DNA from: Vibrio pacinii DSM 19139
Lineage (GTDB): Bacteria; Pseudomonadota; Gammaproteobacteria; Enterobacterales; Vibrionaceae
Assembly: GCF_000711795.1 (NCBI RefSeq)
Contig: NZ_JONH01000015.1
Coordinates: 46,167-110,166 of the forward strand
Reading direction: 5' to 3'
DNA length: 64,000 nucleotides
Under the pieces are notes generated by a model. The model ran no database searches. It saw only the letters and a program-made list of their open reading frames with translations, and was not told the DNA's origin. This document shows positions 39,887 through 51,611 of the stretch, in pieces. Every line of letters starts with the position of its first letter. The first letter of the stretch is position 1. The position numbers were made by a program, and so were the translations under genes.

Positions 39887-40351
39887 AAGCGTCTCCTTGC
39901 CGCGGTGCGGCTTGCTTACCCCTCATACTTGCGCATGAAGTGGTTTACTTGCGGTTGCTTGCACAGCTGTAGCCAGATCACGGATGGTTTGACTACAAAA
40001 ATGCAAACCCGTGTTGATCGTCATCCTAATGAATGCATCACATGTGCCAGTCATAAACTTGACGCGCGATGATGCGGCTCATCAATAAGTATAAGGTGCT
40101 TTTTCTACACTCTTAGCTAGAAGTGCCATTGATTTCTTACACTTTGATGTCATCCCCAAGTCGGATAAAAAAATATTGCGTTTTGAGGCCTTTGTACGTG
40201 ACCAATATCACAGCTTCAAGTAAGATTAGCGACCTTTTTTGACGCAGCCGCTGACATCCTTTTTCCCCGTCAGTAGCCTTTCAAGTTGCGTGAAAACCGC
40301 TAAGATTTATAGACCCGTTTTTGATTAGAAAATAGATGAGGTAGTCGATTC
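39887..40351. other. Divergent phoH-rapA intergenic region
   Basis: This 465-base gap carries the promoters of phoH (leftward) and rapA (rightward). The clearest element is a CRP-like site at 40197-40212. The Shine-Dalgarno for rapA is GATGAGG. I see no gene or RNA structure that I can support. Confidence 0.55.
40197..40212. promoter_or_regulatory. CRP-like site upstream of rapA
   Basis: CGTGACCAATATCACA matches TGTGA-N6-TCACA at nine of ten half-site bases. It is 140 bases before the rapA start. Regulation by CRP is only a possibility. Confidence 0.4.
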
Positions 40352-43258
40352 ATGACATTTGCTTTGGGCCAACGCTGGATCAGCGATACAGAGGGCGATC
40401 TAGGTTTAGGAACCGTTGTAGCATTAGATGCACGTACTGTGACTTTAATGTTTGCTGCTTCGGAAGAGAACCGAGTTTACGCTCGAAACGATGCGCCCGT
40501 AACGCGAGTCACTTTTAATGTTGGCGATGTGATTGATAGCCAAGAAGGTTGGTCAATCAAGGTTGAGCAAGTAGTCGAAGATCAAGGCTTATACAGCTAC
40601 CTTGGTGTGCGTGAAGACAATGGCGAGGAAGTGGTGCTGCGTGAAATCATGCTTAGCAACCAGATTCGTTTTAATAAGCCTCAAGACAAACTTTATGCCG
40701 GTCAAATTGATCGCATGGATAACTTTGTGCTTCGTTACCGTGCATTGATCAATCAATATCAGCAACACAAGAGCCCGATGCGTGGTCTATGTGGCATGCG
40801 TGCAGGTTTGATCCCTCATCAGCTTTATATTGCTCATGAAGTGGGGCGTCGTCATGCCCCTCGTGTTTTACTGGCCGATGAGGTTGGTTTGGGCAAAACC
40901 ATTGAAGCGGGGATGATCATTCACCAACAAGTATTGGCTGGCCGAGCTGAGCGTATCTTGATTGTGGTGCCAGAAACGCTGCAACATCAATGGTTGGTTG
41001 AGATGATGCGTCGCTTCAACCTGCACTTTTCTATTTTCGATGAAGAGCGCTGTATTGAAGCGTTCGCCGATGCTGATAATCCGTTCGATACTCAACAATA
41101 TGTGTTGTGTTCGCTCGATTTTCTGCGTAAGAGCCGTCAGCGTTTTGAACAAGCACTTGAAGGCGAGTGGGATCTGCTGGTGGTCGATGAAGCGCACCAC
41201 CTAGAGTGGAGCGTTGATGCGCCAAGCCGTGAGTATCAAGTGGTTGAAGGGTTAGCGGAACGTACTCCAGGTGTGTTGCTATTGACGGCGACGCCTGAGC
41301 AGCTTGGGCGTGAGAGCCACTTTGCCCGTTTACGCCTGCTCGATTCAGACCGTTTCTTCGACTATGAAACCTTTGTTAAAGAAGAAGAGCAGTATGCGCC
41401 CGTTGCCGACTCTGTCAGTGCGCTCTTCTCTGGAAAAATGCTCGCAGATGACGCGAAAAATCAAATCAGTGAATTGCTGTGTGAGCAAGATGTCGAGCCG
41501 CTGTTCCGCATTATAGAAAGTGACAGTGACGAAGAAGCCAAAGCGGCGGCGCGCCAAGAGCTGATTGATAATCTCATGGATCGTCACGGTACTGGCCGGG
41601 TGTTGTTCCGTAATACCCGTGCTGCGATTAAAGGTTTCCCAACGCGTAATGTTAATTTGATGCCGATGGCTATCCCTGCGCAATACACGACCTCAATGCG
41701 TGTGTCAGGTCTGATCGGCGGTAAGATGAGCCCTCAAGCGCGAGCGATGAAAAACCTCTATCCAGAAGAAATTTTCCAAGAATTTGAAGGCGAAGAGTCG
41801 AGCTGGTGGCAGTTTGATAGCCGAGTCAATTGGCTATTGGAGAAGATCAAAGAGAAGCGCAGTGAGAAGATTTTGGTGATCGCATCACGCTCTAGCACCG
41901 CACTGCAGTTAGAACAAGCGCTGCGCGAGCGTGAAGGGATCCGTGCAACGGTCTTCCATGAAGGCATGTCGATTATTGAGCGTGATAAAGCGGCCGCCTA
42001 CTTTGCTCAGGAAGAGGGCGGGGCGCAAGTGCTTATTTGTAGTGAAATTGGCTCTGAAGGTCGCAACTTCCAGTTTGCTAATCAACTGGTGATGTTTGAT
42101 TTACCCTTTAACCCTGACTTGCTTGAACAGCGCATCGGCCGTTTGGACCGTATTGGTCAGACTCGCGATATCGATATTCATGTGCCTTATCTTGAAGGTA
42201 CCTCGCAAGCGATTTTGGCGCGTTGGTTTGATGAAGGTCTCAATGCATTTGCCGAGACGTGCCCAACTGGTCGTAATGTGTATGACCAGTTCGCTGAGCG
42301 TTTAATTGAGATGTTGGCCTCGGGCGATACCTCTGATCTCGATGAGGTGATTACCGAGTCGGCGGCGATGAATAAGGCGCTTAAGGCGCAGCTTGAACAA
42401 GGTCGTGATCGCTTGTTAGAGATGCACTCTAATGGTGGCGAAAAAGCGCAAGCAATCGTTGATACAATTGCCGCGACAGATGGCGATACTAACCTAGTGA
42501 CATTTGCATTAAGCCTGTTCGATACTATCGGCCTTGATCAAGACGATAAAGGCGAGAACGCCTTAGTGGTGACGCCATCAGAACATATGCTGGTGCCAAG
42601 TTATCCAGGCTTGCCTTATGAAGGGGCGACGATCACTTTTGATCGTGAAACAGCGCTGTCTCGCGAAGATATGAACTTTATCAGTTGGGAGCACCCAATG
42701 ATTCAAGGTGGTATTGATCTTCTGATGAGTGAAGGCGTGGGCACCTCTGCGGTATCACTGCTGAAAAACAAAGCCCTGCCAGTCGGTACTATGTTGTTAG
42801 AGCTGATTTACAAAGTGGATGCTCAAGCGCCGAAACGCAGTGGGATCAGCCGCTTCTTACCGCCGACTCCGATTCGCATCATGTTGGATGGCAAAGGCAA
42901 TGATCTTTCTGAACAAGTGGAGTTTGAAAGCTTCAACCGTCAATTAAGCCCAATCGGTCGTCATATTGCGACAAAATTGGTGGCGTCAGTGCAAGCGCAA
43001 GTGCATCAATTGATTGCCGCTGGCGAGCTTCTGATTGTTGATAAAGTGGCCGCGATCCGCAGCCAAGCACAACAAGAGATGCAAACTAGCCTCAATGCTG
43101 AGCTGGAACGCTTACAAGCACTTAAAGCCGTTAATCCAAATATTCGTGATGAAGAGATTATCGCGATTGATGAGCAGATCAAAGAGCTGACTGGCTATAT
43201 TAGCCAAGCTCAGTATCAATTGGACTCTCTGCGTATGATTGTCGTTTCTCATAACTAG
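40352..43258 (+). CDS. rapA: RNA polymerase-associated helicase-like protein RapA
   Basis: RapA (HepA) is a Swi2/Snf2-family ATPase that binds core RNA polymerase and promotes its recycling after termination. The N-terminal Tudor-like domains cover about residues 1-110 ([18 protein letters not shown]). Walker A is [12 protein letters not shown] (about residues 175-186), and the DEAH box is [10 protein letters not shown] (about 278-287). Helicase motif VI is visible as [11 protein letters not shown] near residue 593. Length 968 equals E. coli RapA. rluA lies downstream in the same direction, as in E. coli. Confidence 0.97.
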   Translation: MTFALGQRWISDTEGDLGLGTVVALDARTVTLMFAASEENRVYARNDAPVTRVTFNVGDVIDSQEGWSIKVEQVVEDQGLYSYLGVREDNGEEVVLREIMLSNQIRFNKPQDKLYAGQIDRMDNFVLRYRALINQYQQHKSPMRGLCGMRAGLIPHQLYIAHEVGRRHAPRVLLADEVGLGKTIEAGMIIHQQVLAGRAERILIVVPETLQHQWLVEMMRRFNLHFSIFDEERCIEAFADADNPFDTQQYVLCSLDFLRKSRQRFEQALEGEWDLLVVDEAHHLEWSVDAPSREYQVVEGLAERTPGVLLLTATPEQLGRESHFARLRLLDSDRFFDYETFVKEEEQYAPVADSVSALFSGKMLADDAKNQISELLCEQDVEPLFRIIESDSDEEAKAAARQELIDNLMDRHGTGRVLFRNTRAAIKGFPTRNVNLMPMAIPAQYTTSMRVSGLIGGKMSPQARAMKNLYPEEIFQEFEGEESSWWQFDSRVNWLLEKIKEKRSEKILVIASRSSTALQLEQALREREGIRATVFHEGMSIIERDKAAAYFAQEEGGAQVLICSEIGSEGRNFQFANQLVMFDLPFNPDLLEQRIGRLDRIGQTRDIDIHVPYLEGTSQAILARWFDEGLNAFAETCPTGRNVYDQFAERLIEMLASGDTSDLDEVITESAAMNKALKAQLEQGRDRLLEMHSNGGEKAQAIVDTIAATDGDTNLVTFALSLFDTIGLDQDDKGENALVVTPSEHMLVPSYPGLPYEGATITFDRETALSREDMNFISWEHPMIQGGIDLLMSEGVGTSAVSLLKNKALPVGTMLLELIYKVDAQAPKRSGISRFLPPTPIRIMLDGKGNDLSEQVEFESFNRQLSPIGRHIATKLVASVQAQVHQLIAAGELLIVDKVAAIRSQAQQEMQTSLNAELERLQALKAVNPNIRDEEIIAIDEQIKELTGYISQAQYQLDSLRMIVVSHN

Positions 43259-43298
43259 AAAAATAAACGTCCTTACAAAATCTAGCGGCGAATAAAAC

Positions 43299-43343
43299 GA
43301 TGAGGGCTCTCTCCAGTGGAGGATCTCCCTCATCATCCTTTTG
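43299..43343 (+). terminator. Probable terminator after rapA
   Basis: GATGAGGG (43299-43306) pairs with CCCTCATC (43327-43334), and an inner CTCC-AGT-GGAG pairs as well, followed by ATCCTTTTG. The structure is imperfect and the T-run short. Confidence 0.55.
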
Positions 43344-43389
43344 TTGCGATTGGACATGACGTTTGGTTTGATATTTCGCGGATTTCTTT

Positions 43390-44127
43390 ATGGCCATGAC
43401 AGAGTACCACCCGCCAACTGAGCCTTGGGTTGATATTGTCTTTGAAGATGAGCATATTCTGGCGGTGAATAAGCCGTCGGGATTGTTGTCTGTTCCTGGG
43501 CGTTTAGCTGAGCATTACGACAGTATGTGGTCTCGCCTAGTGGATATTTACCCCGATGTTCAAGTGGTTCACCGCCTTGATATGGACACTTCGGGGTTAA
43601 TGCTGCTAGCGAAAAACAAGCTTGCTGAACGAGCGCTGAAAAAGCAATTTCAATACCGCTTAACCCACAAGGTTTATTATGCGCGGGTATGGGGCCATGT
43701 TGTGGCGGATGAGGGAGAAGTTAATTTGCCGCTTATTGGCGATTGGCCTAATCGTCCTAAACAGAAAGTGTGTTTTGAAACAGGCAAACAGGCTAAAACG
43801 CGCTATCAAGTGGTCAAACGTGAAGCAAAAACCACCTTGGTTCGCTTGCTGCCTATTACAGGGCGCTCACACCAATTGCGTGTTCATATGCAAGCGCTAG
43901 GACATGCGATTGTTGGTGATGAGTTTTACGCCCAAGATGAGGCGTTTGATTTTTCTAATCGATTAGAATTGCACGCCGCTGAACTGAGTTTCTACCACCC
44001 AAAATGCAATAGTTTGCGTAGTCTGTTTGTTCCTTGTGACTTCTATCTTGAAGCGGAAGCGATTATCTTTCACTTTTTCGCACCTGTGCGAGAATTACCA
44101 GACTATAAAACGCTGCCACACCCATAA
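43390..44127 (+). CDS. rluA: Dual-specificity pseudouridine synthase RluA
   Basis: RluA makes pseudouridine at 23S rRNA position 746 and at position 32 of several tRNAs. The start MAMTEYHPPTEPWVDIVFED aligns with E. coli RluA, and NKPSGLLSVPGR and the catalytic HRLDMDTSGLM (Asp near residue 64) are intact. There is no S4 domain, as expected for RluA. Length 245. The Shine-Dalgarno is weak. A D-2-hydroxyacid dehydrogenase gene follows after 31 bases. Confidence 0.93.
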   Translation: MAMTEYHPPTEPWVDIVFEDEHILAVNKPSGLLSVPGRLAEHYDSMWSRLVDIYPDVQVVHRLDMDTSGLMLLAKNKLAERALKKQFQYRLTHKVYYARVWGHVVADEGEVNLPLIGDWPNRPKQKVCFETGKQAKTRYQVVKREAKTTLVRLLPITGRSHQLRVHMQALGHAIVGDEFYAQDEAFDFSNRLELHAAELSFYHPKCNSLRSLFVPCDFYLEAEAIIFHFFAPVRELPDYKTLPHP

Positions 44128-44158
44128 CCTATTTCCAAGGCAGCGACACGGAGGTTCC

Positions 44159-45121
44159 ATGACGCTGCCGACTATTGTCTTTCTTGATCGTGCTACGATC
44201 CCAACTCGAATTGATTTGCCCCATCTGCCTTTTGATCATCAATGGCGAGAGTATGATCTGACCGCGCCTGGCGAGGTTGTTGATCGTCTCCAGCAAGCGG
44301 ATATCGTGATCACCAATAAAGTGGTTCTTGATCGTGCGATATTGATGCAGTTGCCGAATCTTAAGATGATCGCGATCGCCGCAACAGGCTTTAACAATGT
44401 CGATATCGAAGCGTGCCAAGAGTTTGGGATTGCCGTAACCAACATTCGTGGGTATGCCACCCAGTCGGTTCCAGAGCACGTGCTGGCGATGATCTTTGCT
44501 CTCAAGCGCAATTTGAAGGGGTATCATAATGACATTGCCGCTGGAGAGTGGCAGCGACATAAGCAGTTCTGTTTCTTTACTCATCCCATCAGTGATGTGG
44601 CAGGATCGACACTGGGTATCATTGGCAGTGGCGCTTTAGGTCAAGCGACGGCCGAGTTGGCGAAGTCAGTGGGAATGAATGTGCTGTTTGCTGAACGCAA
44701 AGGGCAACGCCAGTGTCGTCAGGGGTATATCTCGTTTGAGCGTTTATTGACGATGTCAGATGTGGTGACGCTGCATTGTCCACTCAATGATGAGACGCGC
44801 CATTTGATTGGTCGTCATGAGCTTGCGAGTATGAAGCCGAGCTCGATTGTGATTAATGCTGGGCGCGGTGGCTTGGTTGATGAAGAGGCGTTAGTCGATG
44901 CGTTAAAACATGGCACTATTCGTGGTGCAGGGATTGATGTGTTTACCGACGAACCTGCTGATGAGTCCAACTCCTTAATTGCTAATATGCACTTACCAAA
45001 TTTGCTTCTCACGCCTCATGTGGCATGGGGCAGTGATTCTGCGATTCAAAACTTAGCCAATATTCTTATCGACAATATTGGCGCCTTTATTGAAGGTCGA
45101 GAGCATAATCGAGTGGTGTAA
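44159..45121 (+). CDS. D-2-hydroxyacid dehydrogenase
   Basis: This is an NAD(P)-dependent dehydrogenase of the 2-hydroxyacid family, cytoplasmic. The nucleotide-binding motif is LGIIGSGALGQATAELA (about residues 148-164). The catalytic residues are Arg in INAGRGGLVDEEAL, Glu in DVFTDEPAD, and His in LLLTPHVAWGS. Length 320 resembles glycerate/hydroxypyruvate-type members, but the substrate is not certain. I start it at the ATG at 44159, preceded by GGAGG; the longer frame to 44027 lies inside rluA. Confidence 0.9.
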   Translation: MTLPTIVFLDRATIPTRIDLPHLPFDHQWREYDLTAPGEVVDRLQQADIVITNKVVLDRAILMQLPNLKMIAIAATGFNNVDIEACQEFGIAVTNIRGYATQSVPEHVLAMIFALKRNLKGYHNDIAAGEWQRHKQFCFFTHPISDVAGSTLGIIGSGALGQATAELAKSVGMNVLFAERKGQRQCRQGYISFERLLTMSDVVTLHCPLNDETRHLIGRHELASMKPSSIVINAGRGGLVDEEALVDALKHGTIRGAGIDVFTDEPADESNSLIANMHLPNLLLTPHVAWGSDSAIQNLANILIDNIGAFIEGREHNRVV

Positions 45122-45148
45122 TCCTATTTTAGAATGGGACACACACGT

Positions 45149-45181
45149 AAAAAGGGCCAGTCGCGATGACTGGCCCTTTTA
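45149..45181. terminator. Bidirectional terminator between the dehydrogenase gene and valS
   Basis: AAAAGGGCCAGTC and GACTGGCCCTTTT form a perfect 13-base stem with the loop GCGAT. A-rich and T-rich flanks serve both convergent genes. Confidence 0.93.
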
Positions 45182-45221
45182 TTTCAGTATGTTACAGATC
45201 AACTATCGTGTTGCAACTCAA

Positions 45222-48092
45222 TTATAGTGCAGCGATGGTGGTCTTTTGCTCTTCAAGCTTCACTAGCGTCTCTTTGTAACCTTCAAGCTTTTCACGCTCT
45301 TTAGCGACAACCGCTTCAGGGGCTTTAGCAACGAAACCTTCGTTGCCTAGCTTGCCTTCGATGCGTTTGATTTCACCGTGAGTCTTGTTGATTTCGCCAT
45401 CAAGGCGCGCAAGCTCTGCATCTTTGTCGATAAGGCCTGCCATCGGGATCAATAGTTCAGACTTAGCAACCAGTGCCGTTGCACATGCCGGTAGTGTGTC
45501 ACCTTCAGATACCAGCGTGATTTGCTCAAGTTTAGCTAACGCCATCAGTACTTTGCGGTTTGCTTCTAGGCGCGCAGCATCTTGCTCGCTTGCTTTTAGC
45601 ATCACGTCTAGCGGTTTGCCTGGTGCAATGTCGTACTCGGCACGTAGGTTACGAATACTAGTGATGAACGCTTTGACCCACTCGATGTCGTCGAGTGCTT
45701 CTTGGTGGAAGTTGGCTTCGTCGTACTGAGGCAGCGCTTGTAGCATGATTGTGTCGCCTTCCACACCATCAATGAGCGGCTTAACGCTCTGCCAGATTGA
45801 TTCTGTGATGTAAGGAAGTACTGGGTGAGCAAGACGCAGTGTCTTCTCAAGAACCGTAATCAAGGTGTAGCGTGTTGCTTGCTGTTGGGCTGCATCACCT
45901 TTCCAAAGAACCGGTTTTGTTAGCTCTAGATACCAGTCACAGAACTGGTTCCAAATGAACTCGTACAAAGTGTTCGCTGCCATATCTAGACGGTAGTTGT
46001 CTAGGTGAGCGTTAAACTCTTTTGCAGCCACTTCAAACTGAGACTCAATCCACTTATCAGCCAGAGAGAATTCCATGTTTGCACGGTCTTTGGCAGACAG
46101 CGACATACCACAGTCGTGTTCTTCTGTATTCATTAGTACGTAACGGCTCGCGTTCCATAGCTTGTTACAGAAGTTACGGTAACCTTCAAGACGCTTCATG
46201 TCCCAGTTGATGTCACGGCCGGTTGAAGCCATGGCTGCTAGGGTGAAACGCAGGGCATCGGTGCCGTAGGGTTCGATACCATTTTCAAAGGTTTTACGTG
46301 TGTTCTTTTCAATCTTCTTCGCAAGTTGCGGCTGCATCATGTTGCCACAACGCTTTTCAACCAGAGATTCAAGATCAATACCGTCGATCATGTCGATAGG
46401 GTCAAGGACGTTGCCCTTAGACTTAGACATTTTGTCACCGTTCTCATCACGGATAAGGCCAGTCATGTAAACGGTTTTAAAAGGTACTTGCGCATTGCCT
46501 TGTTCATCTTTACAGAAGTGCATCGTCATCATGATCATACGAGCAACCCAGAAGAAGATGATGTCGAAACCTGAAACCAACACATCAGATGGGTGGAAGG
46601 TTTTCAGCGCTTCAGTATCTTCAGGCCAGCCTTGTGTACCGAATGTCCATAGGGCAGAAGAGAACCAGGTATCCAACACGTCGTCGTCTTGTTTCAGCAC
46701 AACAACAGGCGCGAGGTTGTTCTTTTCACGAACTTCTTGTTCGCTGCGACCAACGTAAACTTTGCCGTGGTTGTCGTACCATGCTGGGATGCGGTGTCCC
46801 CACCAAAGTTGACGAGAGATACACCAATCTTGAACGTCACGCATCCATGCAAAGTACATGTTTTCGTACTGCTTAGGAACAAACTGGATCTGGCCATCTT
46901 CTACGGCTTTAACCGCTGGCTCAGCCAATGGAGCGGTGCGAACGTACCATTGGTCAGTCAGCATTGGTTCGATAACCACACCACCACGATCGCCGTAAGG
47001 TACGGTTAAGTCGTGATCTTTCACTTCTTCGAGTAAGCCCAGTTCATCAAACTCAGCTACGATCGCTTTACGTGCTGCAAAGCGCTCCATACCTTGGTAT
47101 TTAGCCGGCAGCTCGCTAGAGTAAACATCGCTTTCTTCACCGTTAGTGGTGAACACTTCAGCCGCATCACGAATGTCGGCGTTGAAGGTTAGGATGTTGA
47201 TCATCGGTAGGCTGTGACGTTTACCCACTTCGTAATCGTTAAAGTCGTGCGCTGGTGTGATCTTCACACAACCAGTGCCTTTTTCCATATCGGCGTGCTC
47301 ATCACCAACGATAGGGATCAGGCGGTTAACGATAGGAAGTAGGATTTCTTTACCGATCAGATCTTTGTAACGAGGATCTTCTGGGTTTACCGCGACGCCA
47401 GTGTCACCAAGCATGGTTTCTGGACGTGTCGTGGCAACAACGATGTAATCTTTGCCGTCTGCGGTTTTAACGCCATTCGCTAATGGGTAGCGGAAGTGCC
47501 ACATGTGGCCCTTTTTATCTTTGTTTTCTACCTCAAGATCAGAAATCGCCGTGTGCAGTTTCGGATCCCAGTTTACTAGGCGTTTACCACGGTAGATGAG
47601 GTCTTCTTCGTAAAGACGGACAAACACTTCTTGAGTGGCAGCCGAAAGGCCATCATCCATTGTGAATCGTTCACGATCCCAATCTACCGATGCGCCAAGG
47701 CGACGTAGCTGTTTCGTGATGGTGCCACCTGATTCAGCTTTCCATTCCCAGATTTTGTCGATGAAAGCTTCACGGCCGTAGTCGTGTTTTGTTTTGCCTT
47801 CTTCTGCTGCAATTTTACGCTCAACCACCATTTGAGTTGCGATACCCGCGTGGTCAGTACCGACTTGCCAAAGAGTATTTTTACCCTTCATGCGCTCTGC
47901 ACGGATCAGAGTATCCATGATCGTGTCTTGGAACGCATGGCCCATATGTAGGCTACCAGTGACGTTCGGTGGTGGGATCATGATGCTGTAAGCTTGCTTT
48001 GAAGTATCACCGTGTGGCTTAAAGTAGCCTTTCTCTTCCCAAGCTTGGTATAAAGCTTGTTCGATTGAAGTTGGGTTATATGTCTTTTCCAT
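45222..48092 (-). CDS. valS: Valyl-tRNA synthetase
   Basis: This class I aminoacyl-tRNA synthetase charges tRNA-Val and edits misactivated threonine. The HIGH-type motif is [15 protein letters not shown] (about residues 42-56), and the KMSKS motif is [10 protein letters not shown] near residue 555. The editing domain lies between, and a C-terminal coiled coil is visible ([20 protein letters not shown]). I take the ATG at 48092 ([15 protein letters not shown]), giving 956 residues; 37 upstream open codons from a TTG are probably untranslated leader. holC is immediately upstream on the same strand. Confidence 0.97.
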   Translation of the reverse strand: MEKTYNPTSIEQALYQAWEEKGYFKPHGDTSKQAYSIMIPPPNVTGSLHMGHAFQDTIMDTLIRAERMKGKNTLWQVGTDHAGIATQMVVERKIAAEEGKTKHDYGREAFIDKIWEWKAESGGTITKQLRRLGASVDWDRERFTMDDGLSAATQEVFVRLYEEDLIYRGKRLVNWDPKLHTAISDLEVENKDKKGHMWHFRYPLANGVKTADGKDYIVVATTRPETMLGDTGVAVNPEDPRYKDLIGKEILLPIVNRLIPIVGDEHADMEKGTGCVKITPAHDFNDYEVGKRHSLPMINILTFNADIRDAAEVFTTNGEESDVYSSELPAKYQGMERFAARKAIVAEFDELGLLEEVKDHDLTVPYGDRGGVVIEPMLTDQWYVRTAPLAEPAVKAVEDGQIQFVPKQYENMYFAWMRDVQDWCISRQLWWGHRIPAWYDNHGKVYVGRSEQEVREKNNLAPVVVLKQDDDVLDTWFSSALWTFGTQGWPEDTEALKTFHPSDVLVSGFDIIFFWVARMIMMTMHFCKDEQGNAQVPFKTVYMTGLIRDENGDKMSKSKGNVLDPIDMIDGIDLESLVEKRCGNMMQPQLAKKIEKNTRKTFENGIEPYGTDALRFTLAAMASTGRDINWDMKRLEGYRNFCNKLWNASRYVLMNTEEHDCGMSLSAKDRANMEFSLADKWIESQFEVAAKEFNAHLDNYRLDMAANTLYEFIWNQFCDWYLELTKPVLWKGDAAQQQATRYTLITVLEKTLRLAHPVLPYITESIWQSVKPLIDGVEGDTIMLQALPQYDEANFHQEALDDIEWVKAFITSIRNLRAEYDIAPGKPLDVMLKASEQDAARLEANRKVLMALAKLEQITLVSEGDTLPACATALVAKSELLIPMAGLIDKDAELARLDGEINKTHGEIKRIEGKLGNEGFVAKAPEAVVAKEREKLEGYKETLVKLEEQKTTIAAL

Positions 48093-48299
48093 AGTCGCCT
48101 TTTTCCTCGACGTATTTGGACGGGTAGCGGCGTTAACGGCATTCAAAAGCCCACTCGTGTGATGATAGGGATTTGCGCACGTGTTGCCTTGTTCTTCGCC
48201 CAACTAGTTGGAGGAAATCTTTTCTGGTTGATGGTAAATCTTAGTCAATCATTATAAGTGAACTCTCTAAATGGAGAGCTTAACTATAAGGATTGACCA

Positions 48300-48749
48300 C
48301 TAGTTGTGGTCAATATTGACCGTTTGTAGCTGATAGCCAGCTTGGCGATAGATTTTATATCTTTCTCGTGCCAGTTGCTTGGCTTTTTCTTCGCAAGGCA
48401 CGAAGTCTACCACCTCAGCAAACTTGTTCGCAAAGGTTGTCTTATTATCGGCCAAATTTATTACTAATTGCCTGTTCCAAGAAGGCTTGACTGCTTGGTA
48501 ACCGATTTCGATATTGGTTGCATACTTAGGGCCTTCACCGACCAAATTGTGCGCAATAAACTGCGCGGGATCAACTTGCCAAAATCGTTCGGCGATTTGC
48601 TCGGCGTGTACCTTATCGTTGCAATTAAGATAGACCTTTGCGCCTTGCTTGGCGAAATGCTGCGCGAGAAACAGGACATAGTGCGCAAAGCCTTCCGGAC
48701 TCGCTTGAGCGGAATCAGGTGGAACGATGTAAAACGTTGCATTTGCCAT
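48300..48749 (-). CDS. holC: DNA polymerase III chi subunit
   Basis: HolC (chi) links the clamp loader, via psi, to single-stranded DNA-binding protein at the replication fork. The 149-residue sequence begins MANATFYIVPPDS, like E. coli HolC, with FAHYVLFLAQHFAKQGAKVYLNC. The order pepA-holC-valS on one strand is the E. coli arrangement and supports the call. A terminator separates it from pepA. Confidence 0.93.
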   Translation of the reverse strand: MANATFYIVPPDSAQASPEGFAHYVLFLAQHFAKQGAKVYLNCNDKVHAEQIAERFWQVDPAQFIAHNLVGEGPKYATNIEIGYQAVKPSWNRQLVINLADNKTTFANKFAEVVDFVPCEEKAKQLARERYKIYRQAGYQLQTVNIDHN

Positions 48750-48767
48750 GACTTTTCCTAAGCCTAC

Positions 48768-48791
48768 AAAAAAGGGCCTTGCGGCCCTTTT
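48768..48791 (-). terminator. Terminator after pepA
   Basis: On the minus strand AAAAGGGCC and GGCCCTTTT pair around GCAA, followed by more T. It lies between pepA and holC. Confidence 0.9.
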
Positions 48792-48793
48792 GA

Positions 48794-50314
48794 TTATTTT
48801 GAGGTTTGTTCCTCAGTCTCTTGGCCACTTCGGTTGAGTAAGAATTGGACAAGCATTGAGACTGGGCGACCCGTAGACCCTTTCGCTGCACCTGACTTCC
48901 ACGCGGTACCCGCGATATCAAGGTGAGCCCAGTGGTATTTCTTGGCGAACTTAGACAAGAAACAACCGGCTGTGATGGTACCACCTGGGCGACCACCAAT
49001 GTTTGCCATATCGGCAAATGGGCTCTTGAGCTGTTCATGGTATTCGTCTGCCATTGGTAGACGCCAAGCACGATCACTGGCTTGCTCAGAAGCGTTGACG
49101 AGTTCATGAGACAGTGGGTTATGGTTTGAGATAACGCCGCTGATGTGGTGACCGAGTGCGATAACACACGCTCCTGTCAGCGTTGCAACATCAACCACAC
49201 ACTCAGGTTCAAAGCGCTCAACGTACGTTAACACATCACAAAGAACCAGACGGCCTTCTGCATCGGTGTTGAGTACTTCAACGGTTTGACCTGACATAGT
49301 CGTGAGGATGTCACCAGGGCGGTAAGCATTACTACCAGGCATGTTTTCACAGCCGGCAAGGATACCCGTCACATTGATTGGCAGGTTGAGCTTAGCCAGC
49401 GCTTTCATGGTTCCGAATACAGATGCAGCACCACACATGTCGTACTTCATCTCATCCATTCCTTCTCCTGGCTTAAGAGAAATACCGCCTGAATCGAACG
49501 TGAGGCCTTTACCTACTAGAACGATAGGCTTGGCATCTGGATCGGGGTTGCCTTTGTACTCCATGATTGACATCATAGAGTCGTTTTTAGAGCCTCGGCC
49601 TACGGCTAGGTATGACGTCATACCCAGTTTTTCCATCTCTTGTTCACCGATGATCTTGGTCGTGACGGTTTCGTAATCGTCTGCCAAACGGCGAGCTTGT
49701 GAGGCAAGGTAAGCAGGATTTGCCACATTTGGTGGCATGTTACCGAGATCTTTCGAGGCTTTAACACCAGAAGAGATAGCCAGCCCGTGTGTGATTGCTT
49801 TCTCGCCTAGGTTGAGCTCACGACGTGTTGGCACGTTAAAGACCAACTTACGCAATGGGCGGCGTGTTTCAGGCTTAACCGTTTTAAACTGGTCAAAGGT
49901 GTACAAGCCATCTTTGGTTGCTTCAACGGCTTGACGCACTTTCCAATAGGTATCGCGTCCTTTAACATGCAGTTCTGTTAAGAAGCACACCGCTTCCATC
50001 GAACCGGTTTCATTAAGCGTGTTAATGGTTTTTTGAATGATTTCTTTGTATTGACGTTCACCAAGTTCGCGCTCTTTGCCGCAACCGACCAATAAAACGC
50101 GTTCAGACAGCACGCCTGGTACTTGATGAAGCAGAAGCATTTGCCCCGGTTTTCCTTCCAGATCACCACGGCGAAGCAGTGAACTAATATAGCCATCGCT
50201 GATTTTATCGAGCTGCTCAGCAACTGGAGAAAGGCGACGTGGCTCGAACACACCCACAACGATACATGCACTGCGCTGTTTCTCTGGACTGCCACTTTTT
50301 ACACTGAACTCCAT
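48794..50314 (-). CDS. pepA: Leucyl aminopeptidase PepA
   Basis: PepA is a hexameric zinc/manganese exopeptidase of family M17 that removes N-terminal amino acids. In E. coli it also acts as a DNA-binding protein in carAB control and in Xer recombination. The metal-binding motifs [17 protein letters not shown] and the signature NTDAEGRL are intact. I use the ATG at 50314 ([14 protein letters not shown]), preceded by TAGGAG, giving 506 residues. It is divergent from lptF, as in E. coli. Confidence 0.96.
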   Translation of the reverse strand: MEFSVKSGSPEKQRSACIVVGVFEPRRLSPVAEQLDKISDGYISSLLRRGDLEGKPGQMLLLHQVPGVLSERVLLVGCGKERELGERQYKEIIQKTINTLNETGSMEAVCFLTELHVKGRDTYWKVRQAVEATKDGLYTFDQFKTVKPETRRPLRKLVFNVPTRRELNLGEKAITHGLAISSGVKASKDLGNMPPNVANPAYLASQARRLADDYETVTTKIIGEQEMEKLGMTSYLAVGRGSKNDSMMSIMEYKGNPDPDAKPIVLVGKGLTFDSGGISLKPGEGMDEMKYDMCGAASVFGTMKALAKLNLPINVTGILAGCENMPGSNAYRPGDILTTMSGQTVEVLNTDAEGRLVLCDVLTYVERFEPECVVDVATLTGACVIALGHHISGVISNHNPLSHELVNASEQASDRAWRLPMADEYHEQLKSPFADMANIGGRPGGTITAGCFLSKFAKKYHWAHLDIAGTAWKSGAAKGSTGRPVSMLVQFLLNRSGQETEEQTSK

Positions 50315-50504
50315 GCGTACTCCTACATCCTGAAGACAAATAGAACTAAATGTTAGATAATGCATCTTACTTGTTGATTCCTTACTCGGAACTATCCTTA
50401 AATAAGCGCATTAACAGTTAGCCAAAAATTTATAAAATAAAAGGTTTAACGGGAAATTATAGTGATTCAATTAAAAAAACAAGTTTTGTATAGGTAATTT
50501 CAGC

Positions 50505-51608
50505 GTGATTATTGTTAGATATTTGATCCGCGAGACACTCAAAAGCCAATTAGCGATATTTTTTATCCTTTTTCTCGTGTTCCTAAGCCAAAAATTGATC
50601 AAAGTACTGGCTGATGCATCTGATGGTGATATTCCCGCTAGTTTGGTGATGCATTACGTCGCCTTGAGTATGCCATCAATGGGATTATTGATGCTGCCTC
50701 TGAGCCTGTTTTTAGGGATCTTGCTGACTTTCGGCCGTTTGTACGCAGAAAGTGAAATTACCGTGATGAATGCCACTGGTATTGGCAATAAGTTCTTGAT
50801 TCGCGCTGCATTGTATTTGGCGGTGATTACTGGTGTGATCGCCGGCTTTAACTCGTTTGTCTTCTCACCTTACAGTCAAGACAAGCTAGTGCAGTTACAA
50901 GAAGAAGTCGAAGCAGAAAATAGCGTAGATTTGCTGAAAAAAGGCCACTTTCAAGGGACACCAGATGGCTCTTCTGTGGTGTTTATTGATGATATTGACG
51001 GCAAGCAGCTCAAACATGTGTTTGTCGCGCAAATGCGCCCGCGAGACTCTATTTTACCGAGTGTTTCTTTTTCTCAATCTGGAGAAGTGAAACAACTTAG
51101 TGATGGTCGCCAAGTGATTCGTATGTACCAAGGGACGCGCTACGAAGGAGTACCGACCCGCGTTGATTATATGATTACCGAGTTTGATCAATATGAAGGT
51201 TTGATAGGTCAGCGTGACGTTAAGCCCAAAGGTCGTGACTGGGAAGCCATTCCGACTCTGGAGCTAATCAAAAATCATGATCCGCGTGCACAAGCTGAAT
51301 TGCAGTGGCGTATCTCGCTGGTGGTATGTATTCCCTTGCTGACCATGTTGGTTGTACCTCTGTCTGCTGTTAATCCACGTCAGGGGCGCTTTGCTAAAAT
51401 GGGCCCAGCGATTCTGATCTACCTGGCTTACTTCCTCTCCATTAGTGCGACAAAGTCAGCATTAGAAGATGGAACTATCCCTGCGGTAATAGGGATGTGG
51501 CCAATTAATGCGGCATTACTGCTTACCGCAATTGGGATTAACTCGATGGACAGCATTCCTGTTCGCCGCTTTAAAGACAAATTAAGACAAAGAAAAAAGG
51601 CAGCGTAA
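50505..51608 (+). CDS. lptF: LPS transport permease LptF
   Basis: LptF and LptG are the inner-membrane permease subunits of the LptB2FG ABC transporter that extracts lipopolysaccharide for delivery to the outer membrane. The N-terminal helices (FFILFLVFLSQKLIKVL and on) and C-terminal helices (about residues 270-345) surround a periplasmic jelly-roll domain. Length 367 is normal. The start is GTG (MIIVRYLIRETLKSQL after initiation). lptG begins three bases after the stop. Confidence 0.96.
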   Translation: MIIVRYLIRETLKSQLAIFFILFLVFLSQKLIKVLADASDGDIPASLVMHYVALSMPSMGLLMLPLSLFLGILLTFGRLYAESEITVMNATGIGNKFLIRAALYLAVITGVIAGFNSFVFSPYSQDKLVQLQEEVEAENSVDLLKKGHFQGTPDGSSVVFIDDIDGKQLKHVFVAQMRPRDSILPSVSFSQSGEVKQLSDGRQVIRMYQGTRYEGVPTRVDYMITEFDQYEGLIGQRDVKPKGRDWEAIPTLELIKNHDPRAQAELQWRISLVVCIPLLTMLVVPLSAVNPRQGRFAKMGPAILIYLAYFLSISATKSALEDGTIPAVIGMWPINAALLLTAIGINSMDSIPVRRFKDKLRQRKKAA

Positions 51609-51611
51609 GTC

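Noticed and set aside
48093..48203. A 37-residue N-terminal extension of valS from a TTG
   Set aside because: It has no ribosome-binding site, the ATG at 48092 aligns with known ValS proteins, and the extension has no conserved pattern.
48715..49167. A 150-codon minus-strand open frame overlapping pepA and holC
   Set aside because: It is a different frame of pepA; pepA and holC both have clear family motifs and their own start signals.
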